Origin: Mesorhizobium alhagi CCNWXJ12-2
Lineage (GTDB): Bacteria > Pseudomonadota > Alphaproteobacteria > Rhizobiales > Rhizobiaceae
Length of the DNA: 64,000 nt
Direction: 5' to 3'
Assembly: GCF_000236565.1 (NCBI RefSeq)
Contig: NZ_AHAM01000140.1
Span: 61,209-125,208 of the forward strand
Shown here: piece by piece, positions 30,737 to 38,920 of the stretch
How the letters are laid out: each line of letters begins with the position of its first letter
How positions within the stretch are numbered: the first letter of the stretch is position 1
Made by a program: the position numbers and the translations under genes
The notes under the pieces: model-generated
The model's database searches: none
What the model was told of the DNA's origin: nothing
Seen by the model: the letters and a program-made list of their open reading frames with translations, nothing else

Positions 30737-31660
30737 TCACGCTGCCGCGAAGCCTTCAGCCGCAGCGGTCGCGTCGTGGGCGCGGATGCCGATCATGTGG
30801 CAGATCGCAACGACGAGGTCGGCGCGGTTCATCGTATAGAAATGGAAGTCGCTCACCCCGCGTTCGACCAGGTCCATCACCTGCTCGGCCGCCACTGCCG
30901 AAGCGACCAGCGCATGCGTCTGCGGATCGTCGTTCAGCCCTTCGAAGCGCTCCGCCAGCCAAGCCGGGACATGCGCGCCTGCCCTTGACGAGAAGTTCGC
31001 CACCTGCCGGAAATTGTGAACCGGCTGGATGCCCGGCACGATGGGGATATAGATGCCGGCCCGGCGCACCCGCTCGACATAGCGCTCGTAGATATCGTTG
31101 TCGAAGAAGAACTGGGTGATGGCGCGCGTCGCGCCATTGTCGACCTTGCGCTTCAGCATCTCGATGTCGGTCGCGAAATCCGGGCTTTCCGGATGCTTCT
31201 CGGGATAGGCGGCGACGGAAATGTCGAAATCCGAAATCGCCCGCAGGCCCGCCACAAGTTCAGCGCCGTTCTCGTATCCCCCCGGATAGGGGGTATATGC
31301 CTGGCCGACACCGGACGCAGGGTCGCCGCGCAGGGCGACGAAACGCTTGATCCCGAGCGCATCATATTCGCGAATGACCGCGTTCACCGCATCCCTAGAT
31401 GCTCCAACGCAGGTCAGGTGCGCCGCTGCCGGAATGCCCGTCTCGGTCAAGATGCGCTTGACCGTCCGGGCGGTGCGCTCACGTGTCGAGCCGCCGGCGC
31501 CATAGGTCACCGAGACGAATTTCGGCTGCAGCGGCTCGAGCCTCGTCACCGTGTTCCACAGCCGCGCCTCCATCTCGTCGGTCTTGGGCGGGAAGAATTC
31601 GAACGAAACGCTGACCTTGTCGCCAATGTCGGGACGGCGCGAAAAACGGAACTGGTTCAT
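30737..31660 (-). CDS. metF: 5,10-methylenetetrahydrofolate reductase MetF
   Basis: MetF reduces 5,10-methylene-THF to 5-methyl-THF, the methyl donor for methionine synthesis. It is an FAD enzyme with a TIM-barrel fold and 307 residues. Seen are SVSFEFFPPKTDEME with the catalytic Glu, VTYGAGGSTRERT, HLTCVGASRD, ALRGDP and the ITQFFFDND segment. ATG 31660 shares a base with the stop of the upstream regulator gene (TGATG), so the two are coupled. The longer frame upstream reads through that regulator. Confidence 0.95.
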   Translation of the reverse strand: MNQFRFSRRPDIGDKVSVSFEFFPPKTDEMEARLWNTVTRLEPLQPKFVSVTYGAGGSTRERTARTVKRILTETGIPAAAHLTCVGASRDAVNAVIREYDALGIKRFVALRGDPASGVGQAYTPYPGGYENGAELVAGLRAISDFDISVAAYPEKHPESPDFATDIEMLKRKVDNGATRAITQFFFDNDIYERYVERVRRAGIYIPIVPGIQPVHNFRQVANFSSRAGAHVPAWLAERFEGLNDDPQTHALVASAVAAEQVMDLVERGVSDFHFYTMNRADLVVAICHMIGIRAHDATAAAEGFAAA

Positions 31661-32664
31661 CAGGCGGTTTCCCTCTGCTCGGCGTTTCGCGCCGGGTCGG
31701 CAATCAGCATACGGCGGTCGCGCCCGAGCCACAGCTTCACGGTAAGCTTCGCCTCGTTCGCAACTCGCGGTTCGAAATCCAGCGTCTCCTCGAGATCGAG
31801 CCCAGCCTCGGCGAACCATTCCGCGATCTGGCGGTCGGAAAAGCCAAGCCTGATATGGGCATGCACCTCGCGCAGGAATTCCAGCGCATGCGGTGCGAAA
31901 TCGACGATAACCAGCCTGCCCGACGGCCGCAGCAGGCGCGCCGCTTCGCGGATGCCGGTTGCCGGATCGTCGAGATAGTGAAGGACCTGGTGCATGGTCA
32001 CCAGATCGAAGGCGTCGCGCTCAACCGGCGGCGCAAAGATGTCGCCCTGCCGTACCTGTGCGTTCGACACTCCCGCTCTGTCGAGATTGGCGCGGGCGAC
32101 CGCCAGCATTTCGCGCGACATGTCGATGCCGACGCCGCGCTTGTATAGCGGCGCGAAGAGCTCCAGGAGGCGTCCAGTGCCGGTGCCGAGATCGAGCATG
32201 GACTGGAAAGGCCGTTTCCCGACGAGCTTCAGCAGCGCCGCCTCGACGGCGCGGTCCGGCGCGTGCAGCGAGCGGATCTGGTCCCAACTTGCGGCATTGC
32301 GGCTGAAATAGGAGGCGGCGCGCTCCTGGCGCTTGCGTTTGACGCTGGCCAGCCGCTCCAGATCGCGCTCGATCTGCGGATCGCCATCATGCACCCGCGA
32401 CACCAGCCCATTCACGAAATCGCGGGCGGCATCGTCGTCCGACAGCCGGAAAAACGCCCACGACCCCTCCTGGTAGCGTTCGATCAGTCCCGCTTCGAGC
32501 AACAGCTTGAGATGGCGCGAAACACGCGGCTGTGACTGGTTGAGGATTTCGGTGAGGTCCGAAACGGTGAGATCGCCGCGCGAAATCAACGCGAGGATCC
32601 GCAAACGGCTGGATTCGGCCGCCGCCTTCAATGTATCAACCATCAGGTCCAGGGTTACGCGCAT
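31660..32664 (-). CDS. ArsR-type regulator fused to a SAM-dependent methyltransferase domain
   Basis: Residues about 1-85 are an ArsR winged helix (ESSRLRILALISRG, NQSQPRVSRHLKLL). Residues about 135-290 are a class I methyltransferase with LDLGTGTGRLLELF. A regulator with a domain that can bind SAM or SAH, coupled to metF, suggests it senses the methylation cycle, like the SahR-type ArsR proteins. That is inference. ATG 32664 is chosen; 32643 is possible. A perfect palindrome lies 23-42 nt upstream of the start and may be its operator. Confidence 0.83.
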   Translation of the reverse strand: MRVTLDLMVDTLKAAAESSRLRILALISRGDLTVSDLTEILNQSQPRVSRHLKLLLEAGLIERYQEGSWAFFRLSDDDAARDFVNGLVSRVHDGDPQIERDLERLASVKRKRQERAASYFSRNAASWDQIRSLHAPDRAVEAALLKLVGKRPFQSMLDLGTGTGRLLELFAPLYKRGVGIDMSREMLAVARANLDRAGVSNAQVRQGDIFAPPVERDAFDLVTMHQVLHYLDDPATGIREAARLLRPSGRLVIVDFAPHALEFLREVHAHIRLGFSDRQIAEWFAEAGLDLEETLDFEPRVANEAKLTVKLWLGRDRRMLIADPARNAEQRETA

Positions 32665-32686
32665 GATTGTTGATTTACCCAAAAAG

Positions 32687-32706
32687 ACATAAACATATCT
32701 TTATGT
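32687..32706 (-). promoter_or_regulatory. ACATAAA-N6-TTTATGT palindrome, candidate operator
   Basis: Perfect 7-bp arms flank a 6-nt centre (CATATC on the plus strand). The site lies just upstream of the ArsR-methyltransferase/metF operon and is markedly AT-rich compared with its surroundings. It is a good candidate for the autoregulatory site. Confidence 0.6.
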
Positions 32707-32781
32707 GAAAAATAGACGTCTGGCAACCGCAATGTCGCGGACGGGCCAGAAAATGACGCGACCATTTCGGGAGGCGCCGGC

Positions 32782-33291
32782 ATGTTCGAAAAACGCGACG
32801 GCGAGATTTCCCTCGCCACCGACCCGGCTGCGATGCCTCCCGACGGCTATGTCGTGTTCATCGGCCGCATCAGTTCGCCCTGGAAATCGCGTGCCGACTG
32901 CCCGAAGAACATGGCCGCCGCGCGCGAGCGCGGCCTGACCGCCACGGTCGAGGTCGGCGAGGCTTTCCGGCCGGGACTCGAAGGGTTGAGCGGCGCCAGC
33001 CACGTCGTCATCCTGTCCTGGTTCCATTACGCGCCGCGCAATCTGATTGTCCAGAAGCCGCGCCACGCCACTGAACCGAAAGGCGTTTTCACCCTGCGCT
33101 CCCCTGCCCGACCGAATCCGGTCGGCCTGCATGTGGCGAAGCTGCTCGCGCTCGATATTGCGGCCGGCCTGCTGACGCTCGACGCCATCGACGTGCTGGA
33201 CGGCACGCCGGTGATCGATATCAAGCCCTATTTCGCGTCGATCGACGCCTTTCCCGACGCCACGATCGCGCGTCGCGAAGGCGGCGAATAG
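32782..33291 (+). CDS. trmO: tRNA (N6-threonylcarbamoyladenosine(37)-N6)-methyltransferase TrmO
   Basis: TrmO (TsaA/UPF0066) methylates t6A37 in some ANN-decoding tRNAs with SAM. The 169-residue product is a single small beta-barrel domain. It has IGRISSPWKSRADCPKN near the start, VILSWFHYA in the middle and the family hallmark FTLRSPARPNPVGLH. The start ATG follows GGGAGGC. The gene is 2 nt upstream of the DUF2293 gene and probably co-transcribed with it. Confidence 0.9.
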   Translation: MFEKRDGEISLATDPAAMPPDGYVVFIGRISSPWKSRADCPKNMAAARERGLTATVEVGEAFRPGLEGLSGASHVVILSWFHYAPRNLIVQKPRHATEPKGVFTLRSPARPNPVGLHVAKLLALDIAAGLLTLDAIDVLDGTPVIDIKPYFASIDAFPDATIARREGGE

Positions 33292-33293
33292 CC

Positions 33294-33602
33294 ATGGCGA
33301 CAGGCCGCCAGCGGGCGATTGCCAAGGCGCTGACAGCGCTGCTGCCGCTTGCTCCCTATGCCGACACCGAAAAGATCCGCACTGAAGCCGGCGCCCGGCA
33401 TCTGAAGACGATGCCGCCCGCGATCGCCGTGTGGCTGGCCGCCATCGCCCACATCCGCCACGAGCATACCGACTACGAAAAACTGCTCGCCGAAGGTTAT
33501 GACCGCGATTCCGCGCGCTTCTTCGTCGTCGACCAGACCAACGAAGTGCTCACCCGCTGGCGCGCGACAAGACTGCTCGATCCGGATGAGGATGAGGAAT
33601 AG
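33294..33602 (+). CDS. DUF2293-domain protein
   Basis: This is a 102-residue protein of unknown function. The body is helical, with PAIAVWLAAIAHIRHEHTDYEKLL and the RFFVVDQTNEVLTRWR segment that marks this rhizobial family. It ends in an acidic tail (DPDEDEE). It starts 2 nt after trmO, so a link to tRNA or RNA metabolism is possible but only by position. Confidence 0.75.
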   Translation: MATGRQRAIAKALTALLPLAPYADTEKIRTEAGARHLKTMPPAIAVWLAAIAHIRHEHTDYEKLLAEGYDRDSARFFVVDQTNEVLTRWRATRLLDPDEDEE

Positions 33603-33691
33603 CAGCACTTTTGTGAGTATTGGCTCTATGCGATGCGTTCCAGCAATAGCATCGATGCGTATAGCAAATCCAAGAGACCCGGGATGAACTA

Positions 33692-34642
33692 ATGGTCGAA
33701 CCTGGAGCCAGTTCGCTTCCGCAAATCCAGAACCGCCACGCCGACCCGCATAACTACCCTAGCGGAGTGGCGTTCATGGACAGCCAGTACCTGCCGATGT
33801 CGGAGGCAAAAATCTCAGTGCTGGATTGGGGCTTTCTCCATTCCGACGCCACTTACGACACGGTTCACGTGTGGGGTGGGCGCTTTTTCCGCCTCGACCT
33901 TCACCTCGACCGCTTTTTCGGCGGGCTCGAAAAATTGCGGATGACGATCCCGTTCAATCGCGATGGCGTCGCCGAAATTCTCCACAATTGCGTGGCTCTT
34001 TCAGGCCATCGCTCTTCCTATGTCGAGATGATCTGCACCCGTGGCGCGTCGCCCACCTTTAGCCGCGATCCGCGCGATGCGGTCAACCGCTTCATGGCCT
34101 TCGCCATCCCCTATGGTTCAGTCGCCAATCCGGAGCAGATGCAGCGTGGATTGCATGTCGCCATCAGTAGGACTGTGCGGATTCCCGCGGCTTCCGTCGA
34201 CCCGTCCATCAAGAATTATCATTGGCTGGACCTCGTTCGCGGACTTTACGACGCCTATGACCGCAGCGCCGAAACGGCGCTTATTCTCGACATGGCAGGC
34301 AATGTCGCCGAAGGTCCGGGCTTCAATGTCTTCGTCGTCAGCAATGGCGCCCTGATGACGCCGGCCTCAGGGGTTCTGCCCGGCATCACCAGGCGGACGG
34401 TCTTCGACCTCTGCGCCGAAATCGATATTCCGGCAGTCGCCGGCGAGGTCACCGTCGATGCGCTCCGCAGCGCCGACGAGGTCTTCATCACCTCCACTGC
34501 CGGCGGCATCATGCCGGTCACCGTCCTGGACGGCCGGCCCATTGCGGATGGCAAGGTCGGGCCGGTCACCAGACAACTGACGGAACTTTATTGGCGGAAA
34601 CACGAAGACCCGAACTGGTCTACGCCGGTGCGCTATCCCTAG
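33692..34642 (+). CDS. Class IV aminotransferase (D-amino acid / (R)-amine transaminase-like)
   Basis: The 316-residue fold-type IV PLP enzyme has the N-terminal LDWGFLHSDATYDTVHVWGG, the substrate-side SYVEMICTRG, the PLP lysine in SIKNYHWLDL (about residue 174) and the phosphate/PLP segment EGPGFNVFVV. From memory, the HSD-T-Y-HVW stretch and the N-terminal VEPGA are very like characterised (R)-selective amine transaminases. The Glu in YVEM is more like other subgroups. The frame could also start at an internal ATG (33776). It stands alone in its neighbourhood. Confidence 0.82.
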   Translation: MVEPGASSLPQIQNRHADPHNYPSGVAFMDSQYLPMSEAKISVLDWGFLHSDATYDTVHVWGGRFFRLDLHLDRFFGGLEKLRMTIPFNRDGVAEILHNCVALSGHRSSYVEMICTRGASPTFSRDPRDAVNRFMAFAIPYGSVANPEQMQRGLHVAISRTVRIPAASVDPSIKNYHWLDLVRGLYDAYDRSAETALILDMAGNVAEGPGFNVFVVSNGALMTPASGVLPGITRRTVFDLCAEIDIPAVAGEVTVDALRSADEVFITSTAGGIMPVTVLDGRPIADGKVGPVTRQLTELYWRKHEDPNWSTPVRYP

Positions 34643-34668
34643 GGGCGACGATCAGTCGAGTGTTGCGA

Positions 34669-35286
34669 TCAGGCCCCGTAAATCCACTGTTCCGGCACCC
34701 GCACCGAAACCTCTTCGCCGTTCGCGATCGTGCCCGGCTTCTCGACCCAGGCGACCAGCCCGCGCAGCCGCTTCGCTGCCTTGGGAAACATGAGCGAGCC
34801 GGCTTCGACGTCCGGCATGTCCGCACGCTCGGCGACCAGCCGGCCTGCGATCCGGCACGGCCCGTTCTGCGCATCCACTTTCAGCGTCACGCCGCCCTTG
34901 AAGAACAGCATCGTACCCGAAGGCAGCATCGACAGTTGCGGCACGCCGGCCAAAAGCAGGTTTGCGCCGATCCATTCCGGCCTGATCTCGGCAAGTCCCA
35001 TGCGCAGGGCGACCGTGGCAAGCTCGTCCGGCGAAACGATCGACAATTGCCGCTCGTTGCGCATTTCGGTGCCGCGCGGATACCAGGGCTCGCGCCCGCC
35101 GGACCTGCGTGTATAGCCGGCGTGGAAATCGCCCTTGATGCCCTGGAAATCGAGCGTCAGCGCCTCTGTCGCAACGGTCTCGAAATGATCGGCCGGCGCG
35201 ACATAGACGCCGGCGACCCTGCCGGCGAGCTTTCTTGAGGGAAGGATTTGCGGCTCTCCGTTCAGCGGAGCGAGCAGGTCGAGCAT
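34669..35286 (-). CDS. MOSC-domain protein
   Basis: This is a 205-residue protein with a beta-rich MOSC domain, related to the C-terminal domain of molybdenum-cofactor sulfurases. The conserved cysteine lies in AQNGPCRIAGR. The N-terminal part has KGDFHAGYTRRSG, also typical. MOSC proteins may carry or transfer sulfur to metal cofactors. ATG 35286 gives the standard short N-terminus; the extension of the frame to 35349 is not supported. Confidence 0.83.
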   Translation of the reverse strand: MLDLLAPLNGEPQILPSRKLAGRVAGVYVAPADHFETVATEALTLDFQGIKGDFHAGYTRRSGGREPWYPRGTEMRNERQLSIVSPDELATVALRMGLAEIRPEWIGANLLLAGVPQLSMLPSGTMLFFKGGVTLKVDAQNGPCRIAGRLVAERADMPDVEAGSLMFPKAAKRLRGLVAWVEKPGTIANGEEVSVRVPEQWIYGA

Positions 35287-35383
35287 AGGCGTTTTCCTGA
35301 TTGAGGATTCGCGCGAAACTGCCGTCGAACGGCCGCCGCGTCCAGCCAAAAAGGCTGATCGACCGATGATCGCCGCTGATGCC

Positions 35384-36505
35384 TTACAGCTTTCTCAGCA
35401 GCGCGCCGCCGATCGAGTACCCCGCCCCGAAGGCGCAGAGCAGGCCGTAATCGCCCGCCTTCATGTCTTCGTGGTTCTCCTTGAAGGCGATGATCGCGCC
35501 GGCCGCGGCGGTGTTGCCGAGCCGCTCCAGCACCATCGGCGCGCGGTCGTGGCCGACGTCGTGGCCGAAGGAGAGCTTCAGGATCATGGCGTTCATGCGC
35601 GCATTGGCCTGGTGCAGCCAGAACCGCCGGATGCCGTGCGGCGTCAGGCCGTGCTCGGCGAGGAAATCGACGATGAAGCGGTGGCCGGCAACCGTCACTT
35701 CCTTGAATACCTTGTTGCCGACCTGCTTGATCATGTTGCCGCGCATGTCGATCGCGGAGGTGTCTTCCTGCCCGGCCCTGAGCAGAAAGCCGAGATTGGT
35801 GCGGATGTTGTTGGAGAACTGCGTCCAGCCGCGCGTGTCCAGAACCTCGAATTTTCCAGGCCGGGTCTCGCCTTCCTCCAGCGCCTCGACAACCATGGCC
35901 GTCGAGGCGTCGCCGAAGATGAAATGCGTCTGCCGGTCGCGGAAGTTCAGATGCCCGGTGATGATCTCGGGCGTCACCACCAGCACCCGCTTCTGCCCGC
36001 CCGCCCGCACCAGGTTCGACGCCACGTGCAATCCGGCGGCGGCCGACGAGCAGCCGAGGCCCATGTCGAAGGCCGCGCCCTTGATGCCGAGCGCGTTCTG
36101 GATCTCGATGCCGATCGCCGGATAGGGCCGCTGGTGATGCGAGGCCGCGCAGATCACGAGGTCGATATCTTCGGGGCCGAGCCCCGCATCGTCGAGCGCG
36201 CGGCGCGCCGAAGCCACGCCGAACTCCGCCATCACCGACAATTCGTCGTCGCCGCGCGGCGGGATGCGCGGCGTCATCCGCTCGGGGTCCAGAATCCCGT
36301 CCAGCACCAGCACGTGGCGCTTCTTCACTCCCGATGCATAGACGATAAAGTCGGTATCGGACTTCGCCAGCTTCTCCTCGCCGGTGATCTCGCGGCGCGC
36401 GTTCTCGGCGTCTACCCAGATATTGAAGCTGTCGACGAGTTCCTCATTGGTGATCGAGGCCTCGGGGATGACGACGCCGACGCCGCTGATGATGACGCGA
36501 TGCAT
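35384..36505 (-). CDS. 3-oxoacyl-ACP synthase III (FabH-like)
   Basis: This 373-residue thiolase-fold condensing enzyme has the KAS III catalytic triad: Cys152 in LGCSSAAAG, His298 in WLHQAN and Asn331 in GNTAAAG. At 373 residues it is longer than housekeeping FabH (about 320). It carries an extra segment near 30-85 (GVKKRHVL, DPERMTPR) and sits away from plsX/fabH-type genes. It probably starts a specialised acyl chain rather than bulk fatty acids; the substrate is unknown. ATG 36505 is the natural start. Confidence 0.85.
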   Translation of the reverse strand: MHRVIISGVGVVIPEASITNEELVDSFNIWVDAENARREITGEEKLAKSDTDFIVYASGVKKRHVLVLDGILDPERMTPRIPPRGDDELSVMAEFGVASARRALDDAGLGPEDIDLVICAASHHQRPYPAIGIEIQNALGIKGAAFDMGLGCSSAAAGLHVASNLVRAGGQKRVLVVTPEIITGHLNFRDRQTHFIFGDASTAMVVEALEEGETRPGKFEVLDTRGWTQFSNNIRTNLGFLLRAGQEDTSAIDMRGNMIKQVGNKVFKEVTVAGHRFIVDFLAEHGLTPHGIRRFWLHQANARMNAMILKLSFGHDVGHDRAPMVLERLGNTAAAGAIIAFKENHEDMKAGDYGLLCAFGAGYSIGGALLRKL

Positions 36506-36741
36506 GCTGCTGAATGATCCCCGTGCGGTTGCCGCGACCCTGCCCACGCACGCCCTACAGTTTCGCGGTCTCCCGGTCGACACTTTTGCCGTGTAGCAGT
36601 TTACGCCGGCTTAAGCGCCACGCCCGCGATCCTGTCAAGCGCCACGCCGATCTTTCGGCCGCCGCCGACGCTTTACGCTCACGCTGGCCAGGCGTATCGT
36701 CGTTGCGGGCCGGGAAGAGCAATGCGTCAGGAGGGTTCATG

Positions 36742-37152
36742 ATGCGCGCGACTTCCATTGTTCCTGCAATTATGTCGATTCTGGGCTTTACTGCGCCGGC
36801 CATGGCGGCCGACATTTCCTGCAACGGCCTCGTCACCTCGGGCGAAACCATGATCTGCTCCGGCTTCGAGCCGAACTGGGCGGTGGAACTCACCTGCGTC
36901 GGCGGAACGATGCAGTCCTCCTTCATCGACGCGTTTTCCGGCGACGGTATCCAGAACACGCCCGGCACCGTCGTCTTCTCCTCGGAAGACCCGTGGACCT
37001 TCGAGACCAGCCACGGCATCCGCGGCACCATCGCCGCCACGCCGGGCGGCTGCACCGACGAGAGCGACGCCGTGCACGACTACACTTTTACGCCGACCGC
37101 AGTGCCCGGGCTTTCGGGACCGTTCTTCCCGTTCTGCTGCCGGATGCGGTGA
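36742..37152 (+). CDS. Small secreted protein with C-terminal CCR motif
   Basis: The 136-residue protein has a signal peptide (about 1-22, ending PAMAA) and a mature domain with three paired-looking cysteines (SCNGL, ICSGF, LTCVGG). It ends in FCCRMR, a tail seen in a family of rhizobial periplasmic proteins of unknown function. AGGAGGG lies 6 nt before ATG 36742, better spacing than the adjacent ATG 36739. Function unknown. It is divergent from the FabH-like gene across about 230 nt in which I see no other feature. Confidence 0.7.
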   Translation: MRATSIVPAIMSILGFTAPAMAADISCNGLVTSGETMICSGFEPNWAVELTCVGGTMQSSFIDAFSGDGIQNTPGTVVFSSEDPWTFETSHGIRGTIAATPGGCTDESDAVHDYTFTPTAVPGLSGPFFPFCCRMR

Positions 37153-37229
37153 GCGAATCTCGGCATTGAACTGAAAGGATTTCGAAGCAGCATTGAGATA
37201 CAACTCTGCCGACACAAGCGCAGAGCGAT

Positions 37230-38009
37230 ATGAAATTCGGCTTCAAAGAACCAACCACAAGCTATGTTAGCGGATCGCAACGAGCGCGAGTCTGGACGGA
37301 ACAATGGGTTTCCGAGTGGCTGTACTGTCCCAATTGTGGAAACCCGGAGATTCTGCAGTTTCCAGCCAATCTGCCAGTCGCGGACTTTTATTGTCCACGC
37401 TGCAACGATCAATATGAACTGAAGAGCCAAAAGAAGGCATTCGGCGCAAAACTTGCCAATGGCGCATATGCCACGAAGATGGAGCGGCTTAGATCGGCAA
37501 GCAATCCCAACCTGCTCCTACTCAGCTATGACGCGACCAGCGCATCCGTCAGGGACATCTGCATCATCCCAAAGCACTTTTTTGTCCCAGAGATTGTCGA
37601 GCGGCGAAAACCGCTGGCCGCCAGCGCACGGCGCGCCGGCTGGATCGGGTCGAACATACTGCTGAGCAGAGTTCCAGTGTCCGGCAGAATTCACATTGTC
37701 CAAGGCGGCATTGTGGTTCCTCGGGAAAATGTGCTGGAGCAGTGGAGACAGACGCTTTTTCTTCGCGCTCAACCAGCGGAAACGCGTGGATGGCTTATCG
37801 AAGTTATGAAATGCGTAGATGTTTTCGGTGACCGCGAATTCGGAATTGACGAGATTTACGCGTTTGAACCGATGCTTGCTCAACTCTATCCCGGCAACCA
37901 CAATGTCAGACCGAAGATAAGGCAGCAGCTTCAGGTTCTTCGGGATAGTGGATATTTGGAGTTCTTGGCAAGGGGACGCTATCGACGCATTCAGCCGAAG
38001 AACCTATAA
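37230..38009 (+). CDS. DpnI-family type II restriction endonuclease (methylation-dependent)
   Basis: The 259-residue protein aligns by eye along its whole length with pneumococcal DpnI, which cuts Gm6ATC only when methylated. Residues 33-36 (CPNC) and 55-58 (CPRC) bracket the PD-(D/E)xK core: Asp52, Glu63, Lys65 in ADFYC..YELKS. Next come GAYATKMERL, PLAASARRAGWIGSNI and LVPRENVLEQW-like segments. The C-terminal winged helix has PKIRQQLQVLRDSGYLEF and the basic RGRYRRI end. Base composition is clearly lower in GC than its neighbours, suggesting transfer. No methyltransferase is nearby, as expected for an enzyme that cuts modified DNA. Confidence 0.93.
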   Translation: MKFGFKEPTTSYVSGSQRARVWTEQWVSEWLYCPNCGNPEILQFPANLPVADFYCPRCNDQYELKSQKKAFGAKLANGAYATKMERLRSASNPNLLLLSYDATSASVRDICIIPKHFFVPEIVERRKPLAASARRAGWIGSNILLSRVPVSGRIHIVQGGIVVPRENVLEQWRQTLFLRAQPAETRGWLIEVMKCVDVFGDREFGIDEIYAFEPMLAQLYPGNHNVRPKIRQQLQVLRDSGYLEFLARGRYRRIQPKNL

Positions 38010-38039
38010 AGAAAAAGCGCGTCTCCTAAGGAAAACTCC

Positions 38040-38330
38040 ATGGCTTGGTACCGCAACCACTATGAGTGCTATCGGTGCAGTGAGGCGTGGGAGGACGAAT
38101 GGTCGTGCGCTTGCGACGATGAATGCCCAGCGTGCGGTGCCAGGCACGCAAGTCCAGTCGATAGCGAAGACCTGACCTTCATCGTTGTCGATGAAGGTCA
38201 TTATTTCGCGGTTCTAAAATCACCGGACGAGGCCGAGCATTACCCCGACTATCGCGAGGTGATTCGATTCCTGTCGCGTGGCTTGGCGGAAGCATATATC
38301 CGCGCAGAGCCCGCAGAAGCATTTGTCTAG
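38040..38330 (+). CDS. Small Cys-rich (zinc-ribbon-like) protein downstream of dpnI homologue
   Basis: The 96-residue protein starts MAWYRNHYECYRCSEAW and has Cys pairs at C-Y-R-C, C-A-C and C-P-A-C (DECPACGARH), as in a zinc ribbon. An acidic, likely folded C-terminal half follows. It starts 30 nt after the restriction gene with an AAGGA ribosome site, so the two form an operon. I have seen similar small proteins in many proteobacteria without assigned function. A part in restriction is only suggested by position. Confidence 0.72.
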   Translation: MAWYRNHYECYRCSEAWEDEWSCACDDECPACGARHASPVDSEDLTFIVVDEGHYFAVLKSPDEAEHYPDYREVIRFLSRGLAEAYIRAEPAEAFV

Positions 38331-38334
38331 TCCC

Positions 38335-38410
38335 CTACCGCGTCAGCCGCTTATACGTCATGTGTGGGGTCAGTGGCATCCGGCCCGAGCCGCCGGGCCT
38401 TGTCCTTCAT
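38335..38410 (-). pseudogene. Degenerate duplicate of the ettA 3' end
   Basis: On the minus strand this stretch encodes KARRLGPDATDP, then after a 2-nt deletion HMTYKRLTR and a stop. The intact ettA ends KIRRLGPDAVNPHRMTYKRLTR and stop at 39033. DNA alignment over about 75 nt shows clear homology with scattered mismatches. The intact gene lies about 700 nt away in the same orientation, so the interval is flanked by direct repeats of the ettA tail. This points to an insertion or duplication at this site. Confidence 0.75.
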
Positions 38411-38474
38411 CGCAATAAAAATTTTGTCCACACCCCTCCACCCCGCGCGACAATGGCGTCGAAAGGAGGCGGCG

Positions 38475-38890
38475 ATGGACTGGACCACTATCATCAAAGG
38501 GATCGTGAGACGCTGAAGCGCATTGTCGCCGTGCTGCTTTCGCTCGCCGCGCTGGCCGAACTGGCCAGTTCGAAACCTCGCCCGCTTCGCGCCGGCGCCC
38601 GCTGGTTCCTGGCTCCGGCCGAGATGATCGCCCGGGACTTCGTCATGGGGCTGTGGGAGGATTTTGGCGACCGTTCCGTTTCGCTGCCGGCTTGTGACGC
38701 CGACGATGCCGTGTGCCTGGCGCATTCCTTCCGGGCGCTGGCGGGGCTGCTGGGCGGCCTGATGCGTTGCGGCCTCGCTTCGCCGTTGGCTCGAACCAGA
38801 CGCTGCCTGATCGGCGATCAGTTGCGGAAGCTCCGGAATCTGAGCCAAGGACTGCCGCTCCTCGCGCGAATGCGGCCGGATACGTCTTGA
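38475..38890 (+). pseudogene. Small hydrophobic hypothetical protein with apparent 1-nt frameshift
   Basis: ATG 38475 has a strong Shine-Dalgarno (AAAGGAGG, 38462-38469) and encodes MDWTTIIKGIV before a premature stop. One frame over, the text continues ETLKRIVAVLLSLAALAELAS to a stop at 38890. Joining them needs one extra base near 38507 and gives a protein of about 138 residues with one membrane helix and a Cys-containing C-terminal part. If not a sequencing error, the gene is broken. Alternatively a longer ORF begins at ATG 38453 in the downstream frame. Function unknown. Confidence 0.5.
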
Positions 38891-38920
38891 GCTTGGGGAG
38901 CCCGGCAATCTCATCGCCGT

